Below are positions 45,992-56,439 of a stretch of DNA of 64,000 bases, piece after piece (within the stretch, counting starts at the first letter, position 1; the number at the start of each line of letters is the position of its first letter). The notes under the pieces were generated by a model. That model made no database searches, was not told the origin of the DNA, and saw only the letters and a program-made list of their open reading frames with translations. The stretch comes from Campanula takesimana (Eukaryota > Streptophyta > Magnoliopsida > Asterales > Campanulaceae), in the NCBI GenBank assembly GCA_026119855.1, contig JAOWBW010000249.1, forward strand, positions 1,240,001 through 1,304,000, in the 5' to 3' direction. Position numbers and translations under genes: made by a program.

Positions 45992-46477
45992 TGATTGATG
46001 CCATTACCTACTATAACAAAGGCAATTCATTGTACTTGATAATAACATGTCCATAGAAATGAAAATGGTAAATCATGCCTCAAGTCAATGCACACACTAG
46101 CCAATGTTATAGATTTCTAGTCTAACCAAAAGATATAACTTACAATAAGGGAAATACAGAAATATCATTCAGTGCATACAGATAATATGAGTTTAGGATT
46201 GGTATGCATTTAAACTGAATGTTTAAAACATCATGCACAGAAAATATGAGCAGTTAAGTATATGCGCATGAAGTTTGAAATAATGCGTTCATTGTTCCAC
46301 AAACAAAAAGTTTGAATTGAACAAGGTTTTGGGAAAAGCAATGATGCATTATAAGTTGAGTTCACCTTTGAGAGAGCTCTGCGCACTTCATCTTGTCGCT
46401 TCCCAATTGCTTTGCGCAGAGCTTCAATTATTTGAAGTGGGAGCATCAATTTGGAATTTTTTGCCTTTTCTAGATTA

Positions 46478-46554
46478 CTCTCCCCCTTAATCTCTCCCCC
46501 TTAATGCCTTTGTTCTCTCCCTATTTGCCTTTGTTAGATAACTCTCCCCCTTAA
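46478..46554 (-). repeat. Three extra polypurine tracts upstream of the copia 3' LTR
   Basis: The minus strand has TTAAGGGGGAGA at 46490-46478, 46504-46491 and 46554-46542. Repeated PPT-like tracts in this spacer are a known trait of Sireviruses. Confidence 0.75.
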
Positions 46555-46884
46555 TGGCACAATCAATGCCTTATAGCATACTGGCCTGCGCATCGAGCCT
46601 AGCATCCTGCGCATCCAGTTGCTCTTGAATCTTTGCCTGCACAGTGACCACTTGAGGGATCTAAGGGAGCAGACACCGGAAGAATGATATGCTGAGGTCC
46701 ACGGGGTATGCGCGTGAGGTTCATGCGCATCATATAATGCACAGAGTTTCTTCGAAAACTCAAAAAAAATTTGCCTTGTGCGCACATCTTGTGCGCTTCA
46801 TATGCGCAGGCGCATGAGGCATTACCTATCTTAGAAAATTATCAATTAACACAAGCTCATTAGTATTGACAATCATATGGACTA

Positions 46885-49314
46885 TTAGCTAAGTTCAAGC
46901 ATACCCATTTCTCCTCTCAAGAAAGCAAATCTCTTTGCGTCAAGAGCCTTTGTGAGGATATCAGCAATTTGATTATCTGTACCCACGTGCTCTAAGTGTA
47001 TATTTCCTTTTTCCACGTGGTCCTTGAGAAAGTGATATTTGATGTCGATGTGCTTTGTCTTTGAATGCATGACAGGATTGTTGGACTGCTATGGTGGACA
47101 TGTTGTCGCAGAAAATTGGACAATTTTCTTCATGAATTCCATAGTCCACTAATTGTTCTTCATCCATAGGATTTGGCAGCAGCAGCTTCCAGCAGCAATG
47201 TATTCAGCTTCAGTAGTGGAAATGGACACAGCAGCTTGTTTCTTGCTTGCCCACGCAACAAGTCGATTTCCAAGGAAATGACAAGTCCCACTTGTGCTCT
47301 TCCTGTCTATTGTGCATGCTGCGTAGTCTGCGTCTGAATAACCTAGCAAAATCGAAATTCGAATCTTTGGTGTACCAAAGTCCAAGTTAACAGTTCCAGA
47401 AAGATACCGAATAATGCGTTTAACAGCAGCTAAGTGCGCTTCTCTAGGGTCCGCTTGATAGCGCGCACAGACACAACACTAAACATAATATCTGGCCTAC
47501 TGCAGCAAGATAAGATAAAGAAGAGAGCCAATCATACCTCGATATAAAGTTTGATCAACTTTCTTACCTTTTAAGTCTTTGTCAAGCTTATTGCCAGTGG
47601 CCATTGGGAGTGTCGTATGCTTTAGCATTTTCAAGTCCAAATTTCTTGATTAAGTCCTTGTGTATTTGGCTTGATTTATGAAGATGCCATCATTCAATTG
47701 TTTGATTTGAAGCCCGAGGAAGAAAGTGAGTTCTCCCATCATGCTCATTTCAAACTTGCTTTTCATGAGCTTCTCGAAGCGCTTACAAAGTAACTCATTA
47801 GTAGAACCAAATATAATATCATCGACATAAATTTGAACAAGTAAAGAATGATCATTATACTTAGCAATAAAAAGAGTTGTGTCGATTTTACCGCGCTTAA
47901 AGCCTTTCTCTAGCAGGAATTTTGATAGGGTATCGTACCATGCTCTTGGAGTTTGCTTAAGTCCATACAAAGCTTTTTGAAGTTTGAAGACGTGATTTGG
48001 AAATTTGCTATCTTCGAAACCGGGAGGTTGTGCTACGTAGACCGTCTCTTGGAGTTCGCCGTTGAGAAATGCGCTTTTCACATCCATTTGATAAAGCTTG
48101 AATTTCTTGTGAGATGCATAAGCTAAGAAAATTCTTATAGCTTCAAGTCTTGCTACAGGCGCAAATGTTTCGTCGTAGTCGATTCCTTCCTCTTGCCTAT
48201 AGCCTTGCGCAACCAGCCTTGCTTGTTTCTGGTGATGCTTCCATTCTCATCCATCTTGTTTCTGAATACCCTTTTGTACCGATAACTCCTTGGTTATGGG
48301 GTCTGGGTACCAAAGTCCAAACCTTGCAGCGCTCAAATTGGTTAAGCTCTTCTTGCATAGCAGTAACCCAGCTTGAATCTTGGAGCGCTTCATCAATCTT
48401 CTTTGGTTCGATTTGTGAGATAAAGGAGTGATATTCATCATCAAAGTTTGATGCTCTCCTAGTACGAACCCCTACATTGAGATCACCATGATGTTTTGAA
48501 GTTGGATGATCTCTAACTTCACGAACCTCGGGAGGTAAGTTAGGTTGAGTGGTAGGAATATGAAGATCTTCAATGGGTACTTCATTTGCTCCAGATCAAG
48601 GTCATCGAAAGTGATTTGCTGAAGTGGAGAAACATCATGCGCAGGAGGTGGAGTTTGCGCATCAGGAGTTGTCACTTCTGGCGCAGCATCGGGTGTATGC
48701 GCATGCGATGGACTTGCTGATTCTGGTTTTGATTTTCTTGATCAACATTCTGCGCAGGTGTAGTTTGAGGCTGCGTACCTGTCTCAACATGCTCCGCAGA
48801 ATCATCAGAATCATTTGGAGCCAAATGTGGCTCAAGGAGAGGATGCTCATCAAAAGTAACATGTACAGATTCTACAATTACTAGAGTAGTTCTATTAAAA
48901 ACACGAAAAGCTTTAGAATGTTTGGCATACCCAACGAAAATACCTTCATCAGCTTTGGCGTCGAAATTTACCTCTATGATCTTTGCCATTGTAGAGGAAT
49001 ATAGCATTTGCAGCCAAAGATCTTGAAGAAAGCAATGTTGGGCGCTCTTCCTCTCCATAGCTCATATGGAGTCTTGTTGTAGGCTTTGTTGATGAGGGAT
49101 CTATTCTGAGTAAAGCAAGCAGTGTTGACAGCTTCTCCCCAGAAATACTTTGGAAGCTTAGCTTCTGCTATCATTGTTTTTTCCAGCCTCAATCAACGTG
49201 CGATTCTTTCTTTCCCAACACGCCATTTTGTTGAGGAACTCCAGCAGCAGAGAAATTGTGATCAATTCCATGGTCATCGCAGTATTGAGCAACACCGTTA
49301 TTCTTGAATTCAGT
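46885..49314 (-). pseudogene. Copia pol (integrase, reverse transcriptase, RNase H), frameshifted
   Basis: Polyprotein part that copies RNA to DNA and integrates it. From the gap leftwards: the integrase core end (TEFKNNGVAQYCDDHGIDHN, then PQQNGV with the expected ERKN changed to LGKKE), the integrase C-terminal part PKYFWGEAVNTA and IFVGYAKHSKAFRVFNR, the reverse transcriptase (MDVKSAFLNGEL at 48087, ALYGLKQTPRAWY, catalytic YVDDIIFGSTNE), and RNase H (YSDADYA, STTEAEYIAA, then HSKTKHIDIKYHF and DILTKALDAKRF to the stop at 46885). The segments fall in different frames (joints near 49190, 49060, 48250, 47650 and 47160), so no intact polyprotein exists. Confidence 0.88.
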
Positions 49315-49414
49315 NNNNNNNNNNNNNNNNNNNNNNNNNNNNNNNNNNNNNNNNNNNNNNNNNNNNNNNNNNNNNNNNNNNNNNNNNNNNNNNNNNNNNN
49401 NNNNNNNNNNNNNN
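49315..49414. other. Assembly gap (100 N)
   Basis: Exactly 100 N, a conventional placeholder for unknown length. The copia integrase ends on its left and a 5' LTR lacking its first ~56 bp begins on its right. Confidence 1.
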
Positions 49415-50415
49415 TTTATAGGAATTAGAAACCTTGCAAATACTTGTCCCGGATTCTCAAAATATCTCATTTATGGTAAAATCTATCAAATTAGTAGCAA
49501 ATAGTTTCCTTAAAAACCATGCAGAAACCCTAGCTTAAGAATCAAAGTCAGCCTACAGACTTGGCCACGCGGCCACTATGTCACCGGCTTCAACCATGGC
49601 CAGGCGGCCAACCTTGCGCTGGATGATCTGGGACCATCAGATCCTCCCATCAGTTTACTATATAAATCAATCCCATGCTATTGTTTAAGGATCCGATTTG
49701 AGAGCTTAAGTACGAATTTTGGAGTTCTTAAACACAATTTCTCTCTAATAACATCAAAACACCAAGAAGATCCAAGGTTTATTTCTTGCCAACATAGGTA
49801 AGTTTTCTAACTTTTTCTTCGTGTTCTTGCATTATTTTTAATGTAGATCTTTTATATTCATGTTCGTACATGTTTATTCATAGTTTCTTCATATTCTTTG
49901 CATGTTCATTCATATGTTCATAATATGTTCTTCGCATGTTCTTCGTGTTATAGATAAAACCTTATTTATGCTATATTTAGGGTTGCGATCTTCATAATTA
50001 CATGTTATTTCATAGCCGATGATGATCGAGGGTTCATCAACCCGAGGATGATCAGGAACTATTTCTAAACCTAATCTTTAGGTAAATTCCCCCTCATTAT
50101 GCATTGATCCGATTCTTCTGCCTATTCTAATTCTCTGCGAACTACGCTGACCTGAGCTTCTCACATTGAGAGGAACGTAGGCAATCTTCGGATCCGGTCT
50201 CAAACACTAACACACTACTAACACATTCATCATGATAGAAAGACCGATCATTCGGGCAATAGGAGTGATAATGTTCAATATTTCTCTTGTTTAATTTGAC
50301 CCCGAACCCATTAAACATGCTTTTTTTCAAAGTTTTGGCTATAATTAAAACGGCGTGGCGACTCTCATATTTTAATGTTACTATGAATATCCGAATTCAA
50401 ACACACGTATTCACA
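49415..50415 (+). repeat. 5' LTR of the Tat/Ogre-like element (first ~56 bp in the gap)
   Basis: Aligns to 61633-62673. It lacks one 34-bp unit present in the 3' LTR between two CTTGGCCACGCGGCC repeats and carries several small indels. It ends ACGTATTCACA. Confidence 0.88.
50139..50184 (+). repeat. CTACG/CGTAG hairpin motif, copy 1 (5' LTR)
   Basis: GAACTACG and GAACGTAGGCAA enclose an inner stem CTTCTC/GAGAGG with loop ACATT. The outer stem CTACG (50142-50146) pairs with CGTAG (50176-50180). Confidence 0.75.
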
Positions 50416-50416
50416 G

Positions 50417-50434
50417 TGGCGACTCTGCTGGGGA
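50417..50434 (+). other. Primer binding site (tRNA-Arg type)
   Basis: TGGCGACTCTGCTGGGGA lies one base after the LTR end. It is complementary to the 3' end of plant tRNA-Arg(ACG), as I recall it, with one G-U pair. The same PBS class is known for Ogre elements. Confidence 0.75.
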
Positions 50435-50486
50435 CTGCTTTGAAAACTTTTTCAAACTTAGTGGGTCTAACTTTCGTCACATCATG

Positions 50487-50718
50487 ATGCTTGCCATGTT
50501 TACACATGCACACATGCCATGTTTACACATGCACACACCTGCCATGTTTACACATGCGACACACCTGCCATGTTTACACATGCACACACTTGCCATGTTT
50601 TACACGTGCACCTCACACACACTTGCCATGGTTTACACATGCACATACTTGCCATGTTTATACATGCACCTCACCATACTTGCCATGTTTACACATGCAC
50701 GTGCACCCCGCCATGTTT
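50487..50718. repeat. Tandem repeat of (C)TTGCCATGTTTACACATGCAC
   Basis: About eight units of 25-32 bp containing CCATGTTTACACATG, itself part of an inverted CATGT..ACATG. The array starts about 50 bp after the PBS. The three overlapping ORFs here are by-products of the repeat. Confidence 0.85.
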
Positions 50719-51234
50719 AATACTTGTACCTTGTATTCTGTACCCTTGTTATTTTCATCTTAGTATTTCATCTTAGTATTAGGGTCAAACAAATCTGCTT
50801 GCTATGCTCCCTTGTACATTCTTCTTCCCTCTCTCTTGCATTGCATTGCATCATTCAAACATTCAAAGCTTCCCTCTTTTCTCCCTAAAAAGAATTAGCT
50901 TCTTGCCACACACTACCACTAGTCCGTGTCTGCACTGCACAGGTCCCCATTACCCGGAGTATTCGATGTGCAGGAATTTGTGCGCTACTGCCGCCCTCTT
51001 TTCGAGTCACTCGTCTACTCCACTCACCGTGTACATTCCGCGAGCGGTGGGAACCTTTTACCTAACCCGTGTCAACCCACACATAGAGATTAGGACACTC
51101 CTCGGACCACCCATTTAGGATGTAAATAAATGCAAAACTTTTCGCAAAATAAAATGTGCATTGCATCTAGGCGACCTCTAAGGTCCATCGCTCACCCCGT
51201 GAGCCATCTATCAAAATTCCTCATCTTGGCCTAT

Positions 51235-52985
51235 CATCTCGGCCCGCTTTGGCCAAAATCCCACCATCCTTTGGCCTCTTAGGACAATCTTATCTACCTT
51301 TGACCTCCTAGGTCAACCTTTGACCGCCTAGGTCAACCTTCCCAACCTTTGACCTCCTAGGTCAACCTTATCTACCTTTTACCTCCTAGGTCAACCTTTG
51401 ACCCCCTAGGTCAACCTTACCACCCTTCGACCTCTTAGGTCAACCCTTGACCTCCTAGGTCAACCTTATCACCTCTGACCCCCTAGGTCAAACTTTATCA
51501 TCTTTAACCTCTTAGGTCTACCCTTTGACCTCCTAGGTCAACCTTATCTACCTTTGACCTCCTAGGTCAACCTTTAACCGCCTAGGTCAACCTTACCAGC
51601 CTTTGACCTCTTAGGCCAACCTTTGACCCCCTAGGTCAATCTTATCCGTTTAAGTCAACCTTTGACCCCCTAGGTCAATCTTATCCGTTTAAGTCAACCT
51701 TTGACCCCCTAGGTCAACCTTACCAACCTTTGACCTATTAGGTCTACCCTTGACCCCCTAGGTCAACTTTATCAACCTCCGACCTCTTAGGTCAACCCTT
51801 GACCTCCTAGGTCAACCCTATCACCTTTGACCTCTTAGGTCACCCTCGACCTCTTAGGTCAACCTTTGACCCCTTAGGTCAACCTCATCCGCCTTTGACC
51901 TCTTAGGTCAACCTTTGACCCCCTAGGTCAACCTTACCAACCTTTGACCTATTAGATCTACCCTTGACCCCTAGGTCACTTTATCAACCTCCGACCTCTT
52001 AGGTCAACCCTTGACCTCCTAGGTCAACCCTATCACCTTCGACCTCTTAGGTCACCCCTTGACCTCTTAGGTCAACCTTTGACCCCTTAGGTCAACCTCA
52101 TCCGCCTTTGACCTCTTAGGTCAACCTTTGACCCCCTAGGTCAACCTTACCAACCTTTGACCTATTAGATCTACCCTTGACCCCCTAGGTCAACTTTATC
52201 AACCTCCGACCTCTTAGGTCAACCCTTGACCTCCTAGGTCAACCCTATCACCTTCGACCTCTTAGGTCACCCCTCGACCTCTTAGGTCAACCTTTGACCC
52301 CTTAGGTCAACCTCATCCGCCTTTGACCTCTTAGGTCAACCTTTGACCCCATAGGTCATTCTCATCCGCCTTTGACCTCTTAGGTCAACCTCATCCGTCT
52401 TTGACCTCTTAGGTCTACCCTTGACCCCCTAGGTCAACTTTATCAACCTCTGACCTCTTAGGTCAACCCTTGACCTCCTAGGTCAACCTTATCACCTTCG
52501 ACCTCTTAGGTCACCCCTCGACCTCTTAGGTCAACCTTTGACCCCTTAGGTCAACCTCATCCGCCTTTGACCTCGTAGGTCAACCTTTGACCCCATAGGT
52601 CATTCTCATCTGCCTTTGACCCCATAGGTCAAACCTTGGACCCCTTAGGTCAACTTTATCACCCTCGATCTCTTAGGTCAACCTTTGACCACTTAGGTCA
52701 ACCTTATCCACCTCTGACCTCTGAGGTCAACCTTTGACTCCCTAAGTCAACCCAATCACATTTCGACTTCTTAAGTCAACCTTTGACCCTTAGGTCAACC
52801 TTATCCGCTATTGACCTCTTAGGTCAATCTTTGGTCCCATAGGTGAACCCAATTACCGTTGTCCATACCAACCTAGGTCAACCCGTCTCGACCCGTTTAG
52901 GTCCACACACCATCCTCGACCCATCTAGGTCAACTCGTCCGTCTTAGGTTAAAACTATCCCTTTACCTTTGACCCATCTAGGTCA
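51235..52985. repeat. Tandem array of TTGACCTCCTAGGTCAACC-type units (W-box palindromes)
   Basis: Several dozen units of 17-20 bp, each an inverted repeat TGACC-n5-GGTCA joined by short spacers. Units form a higher-order repeat of about 213 bp: CATCCGCC recurs at 51886, 52099, 52313 and 52558. TTGACC and its inverse GGTCAA match the WRKY W-box core TTGAC(C/T). No ORF of note. Confidence 0.88.
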
Positions 52986-53208
52986 ATCCCTGGCCCGCTT
53001 AAGTCGACTTGCCCGTCTTGAATCTACCTACCGACCTCCTTAGGTCAACCAACTCCTATAGGTCTTCCTCACCCATGCTTGACCAAGGACCGAGTCATCT
53101 CCGGCTTTTGACCTCAAGATCGCTCTTTATCTTAAAAAGACTCTATCAAATTGACCCCTATGGTCACCTCTCACCTCTTTTTTTAAAAAAAAAAGTCTAA
53201 CTTGATTC

Positions 53209-53275
53209 GAACTACGGCGACCTGAGCCTCTTATTGTGTGGGACCTCTCCCTCATGATAAGGGGAACGTAGGCAA
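53209..53275 (+). repeat. CTACG/CGTAG hairpin motif, copy 2 (before gag)
   Basis: GAACTACG...GGAACGTAGGCAAC with CTACG at 53212-53216 and CGTAG at 53267-53271. This copy is longer and has an inner CCCTCATGATAAGGG stem. It lies about 170 bp upstream of the gag start. Confidence 0.7.
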
Positions 53276-53442
53276 CTTCGGCCCGGTCAAACTTTCAATT
53301 TTTTACCAAAATGCATTTCAAAAATGTGGAGACCGACTCTTTTCCAAAAAATGATTTTTTATAACGATGCCTTATCATTAAATACGAATCTAATTTAATT
53401 CAACTAAGAGGCTTAACTCTTTCATGACTAGAGTTCTGCATC

Positions 53443-54123
53443 ATGTCGGCTGCAAGGAACATCGAAGTTGCAACTGAAGCTGCTACCCAAGATCCCGAGA
53501 CAATCCTCTACACCGGTACTGCTCTCAGTAAGCAAGCATCCCACTTCGAAGCCATCCTCGATGAACAAGCAACCCACTTTAAGGCCATTCTCAACGAGCA
53601 AGCAACACACTTTCAGAAGGAGATGCATAAGACCCTAAGAGATATCGAGAGGCGCCATTTGTCTGACATTCGTGGCGTTTATGATTACCTCAGTCGAATT
53701 CTCCCTCTTGCTCAATGTCAACACCCGTACGCTCCTCAAATGTACGGGCCGCCACAGACTGTCCCCGTCGGGATGCCCCCTATGACTACTCATCAACAAG
53801 GGGTGCCGGTACCTAAATTACCCTCAAAGACAGTTCATGAAAGGAAGGACGAGCGCGAATTCGACGACTTGGGCAAACTCTTCAAAAGTCTAGTTCAAGC
53901 CGGCAAGTTGTCTCCTTTGTTCAATTATGAACCAAGTAGGGTGAAGCAAGGCTTGGATCCCTCCAAACACTGCCAATACCACCAGTACATTGGACATGAC
54001 ACCGAAGATTGCCTCCAATTGAGGAGAAAGATTCAAAGCCTCATTAACAGCGGAGTCATCACCCGCCAACGGAATACATGGGCATGGGCAAAAGAGGAAA
54101 TTGGGGCTACCTCCTTTAAATAA
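53443..54123 (+). pseudogene. Truncated gag of the Tat/Ogre-like element (226 aa)
   Basis: The only substantial ORF in the 13-kb element. Near the N-terminus is a short repeated motif (SHFEAILDEQATHFKAILNE, then EQATHFQKEM) that may form a coiled coil. Residues 177-190 read CQYHQYIGHDTEDC (C-x2-H-x4-H-x4-C), followed by LQLRRKIQSLINSG, a hallmark of gypsy Tat-type gag proteins. The N-terminal capsid region seems reduced, and protease, reverse transcriptase and integrase are all missing, as nothing coding follows before the 3' LTR. It may still bind RNA if translated. The frame is open from ATG to TAA, which suggests recent activity or selection. Confidence 0.7.
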
Positions 54124-55022
54124 AAGAAAAGAAAAGGGTCATTCAGTCTTCGTAGGTTCTAGAGTGTCCTTAGTCAAAAGTCCACCTTGGACGATTTTGT
54201 TTCTTTAAGTAAAAGTCCACCCCGGATTAGTCGTTTTTCTTTCAAATAATAAAAGAGTCTTTATTTCTTTTCTCTCTAGACTTGAGACATAATCTTGCAT
54301 AAATCAATTCCATGAAAATTGTCTTATTCACCATTTTCGCTTGATTGCTATATCTTTATATGATGAATTAATCTTAATCTTACTCATTAATGGCGACTCA
54401 TTAAAAAGTAAATGGACCCACAAACCATTCACATAATTAAGTAAACGATTAATCTTAAAATAACAAATGCTTCGATCAATTGGGATGAACGAATCACTTT
54501 CTCTTCTCTCTACATTCTACCCCCATACACTCTCTATATACACTTCCCCCTGTGTACACCCTCCATATACCTATCCATATAATACCCGCTATACACTCAC
54601 CCCGTGTACATTCTTCACGAACACTCTCTCCATACACCTTCTCCCATACACCTCCCGTCTCACCATTAAACCCCTTTTCCACACGGTCATGCAAAGAAAT
54701 AGACTGCGGTTGCTCATCATCAGGCACCCATGCTGCCACGATTCAAGAGGGATGTTTCTCCCATTCATGAGTATTACATGCCGATACACTGAGGTTGTCT
54801 GCATTCCATCGCAAATGCCAAGTGCACGAAGTTGTTTATACCATTCATGGGTGCCACGTGACGATCCGATGGAGCTCCGTCGATGAAGGACAAGGGGCTA
54901 CGATGCCCGCCGCCAGCAAAAAGCCGCTTGAACTATAAGGAAGCTACTTCGCAATCAACAAATGCGAAAACGAACCAGGGGCTCGTCTTGCCCAATGTTT
55001 CATGTACAAATCTAAAATGAAA

Positions 55023-55122
55023 GCTCGCTAGGTCGAACCCAAAAAGGCGACCCAGGCAAAAATTAGAGCATTGCACAAAAAGAAGCCCGCTAAGTTGAAA
55101 ACCCGAAAGGGCGGCCTAGGCA
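55023..55122 (+). repeat. Two copies of the CCCGCTA...GGGCGGCCTAGGCA motif
   Basis: 55023-55060 and 55085-55122 share the pattern CGCTA, TTGAAAACCCGAAAGGGC (degenerate in the first) and CTAGGCAAA. A third copy lies at 56034-56072. AACCCGAAAGGGC can form a small hairpin. Confidence 0.75.
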
Positions 55123-55155
55123 AAAAAAAAAAAGGGTGTGCACAAAAAAAAAAAA

Positions 55156-55182
55156 AATAAATAAATAAATAAATAAATAAAG
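55156..55182. repeat. Microsatellite (AAAT)n
   Basis: Six tandem AAAT units in an A-rich stretch. Confidence 0.9.
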
Positions 55183-55522
55183 AAAAATAGAAGGGGCTAT
55201 CACCACAGAATATTTTCACTTCAAATGTTCTATTTTTCTTTCTTTCCCTACAAAGAAGATTAACACGGCAGCAGCAACCCATGACAACTACGATGGAGCA
55301 ATCCACTGCAACAACTACAAAGGAGTAATCCACCGCAATGAGCTACAAAGAACAACTCACCTCAAACGAACCTCACACACCTAAACTCAAAACTCAACTT
55401 CATCGTCAACCGGGCAACCACTCAAAGCCAAACATAACCTACCTTGGGTCAACTTTCTTTCTTTTCTTTCCTCCCACACATACCCACTGAAACCCGACAC
55501 CATCGTCAAGCGGATCATCCCC

Positions 55523-55569
55523 GAACTACGCGGACCTGAGCTCCTCACCTTGAGGAGAACGTAGGCAAC
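55523..55569 (+). repeat. CTACG/CGTAG hairpin motif, copy 3
   Basis: CTACG at 55526-55530 pairs with CGTAG at 55560-55564. The inner stem CTCCTC/GAGGAG is perfect with loop ACCTT. This is the cleanest copy. Confidence 0.78.
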
Positions 55570-56033
55570 CTCCCGGTTCGGTCCAAAATATACACAACCC
55601 ACCTCGAACCAATTTTCTTTCTCTTCTCTCTTCCCCCATATTTCTACTCCTGACTTCTTCACTCACAATTGATCAAAACATTTATTAATTTGAGGCTACT
55701 TATTTACTAATTAACCATAACTCATCAACTAATCAACGAGGTCCATTCTCGAGCAATCAAATGAGAATCCTGAATAAAACAATTTTCAAATGTCTTGACA
55801 AGTCTTCTGTTCTACAATCTAGGAAAGAGCTAAACACTTACTTTCTGTCAAGCAGGGGCTTCCTTCCTTTTATATACACTCAATTGTCCGAAGAGTCAAA
55901 ATGCGAGTACTATCTCTCTCTCCCTCTCACTATCACCAAAATGCCCCCGCATGTTTAAACAATTATTTTTCCTTTTTTGAGTCGACTGAATGATTTTCAA
56001 AAAAAAAAAAAAAAGGAGATGACGCAAAAGAGA

Positions 56034-56072
56034 TGCCCGCTAGATTGAAAACCCGAAAGGGCGGTCTAGGCA
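56034..56072 (+). repeat. Third copy of the CCCGCTAGA...GGGCGGTCTAGGCA motif
   Basis: Same pattern as 55085-55122, with changes in both halves of the outer CTAGA/TCTAG pair that keep it complementary. Confidence 0.7.
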
Positions 56073-56439
56073 GAAAAAAGGGTGCGTCTTAAAGGAGGTA
56101 GGATACCCCGCTCTACACCCTTATCGAACTGGGGCTTCCCCAACAGAAAGGGTCGACTATGTGGTTTCCCAGAGAATACCGAGGCGTCAACAAGGATACA
56201 CTTAGAAGAAGGGCACCCCTCATCGTCAAACTCGGCACGCGACGACCTATTTGGATTGATTAGAATCATAATTAATTATAAGACATCTGTATAAGATCAT
56301 AACACTTTCATAAAGTTTTCTCCTCCCCGACACTTTGTTTATAAACCCGCACGCTCGGTCTCCACAAAATTGTAAAAACATCCTCGATCCATCTGAGACC
56401 CATCTCCGTGATTCTTGAGTTGACTCGGTCCTTTACCCT

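Larger units (their letters stand above)
44582..49314 (-). mobile_element. Sirevirus-like Ty1/copia element, 5' part lost in assembly gap
   Basis: Minus-strand order from the gap: integrase, reverse transcriptase, RNase H, non-coding spacer with several polypurine tracts, 3' LTR. The LTR (44582-45978, 1397 bp) has TGTTGG/CCAACA ends. It is inserted in the gypsy array after CAATC (44577-44581), the likely 5-bp target duplication; the second copy would lie beyond the gap. Pol sequence features and multiple PPTs fit the Sirevirus (SIRE/Maximus) lineage. Several frameshifts make it inactive. Confidence 0.85.

Noticed and set aside
50484..50776. Three overlapping plus-strand ORFs rich in His, Cys and Thr
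   Set aside because: They are the three frames of one non-coding tandem repeat (CCATGTTTACACATGCAC). No start context or composition supports a protein.
51235..52985. Regular short repeats resembling a CRISPR array
   Set aside because: The spacers are themselves repetitive, the units vary in length and the host is a plant. This is a transposon-internal satellite.
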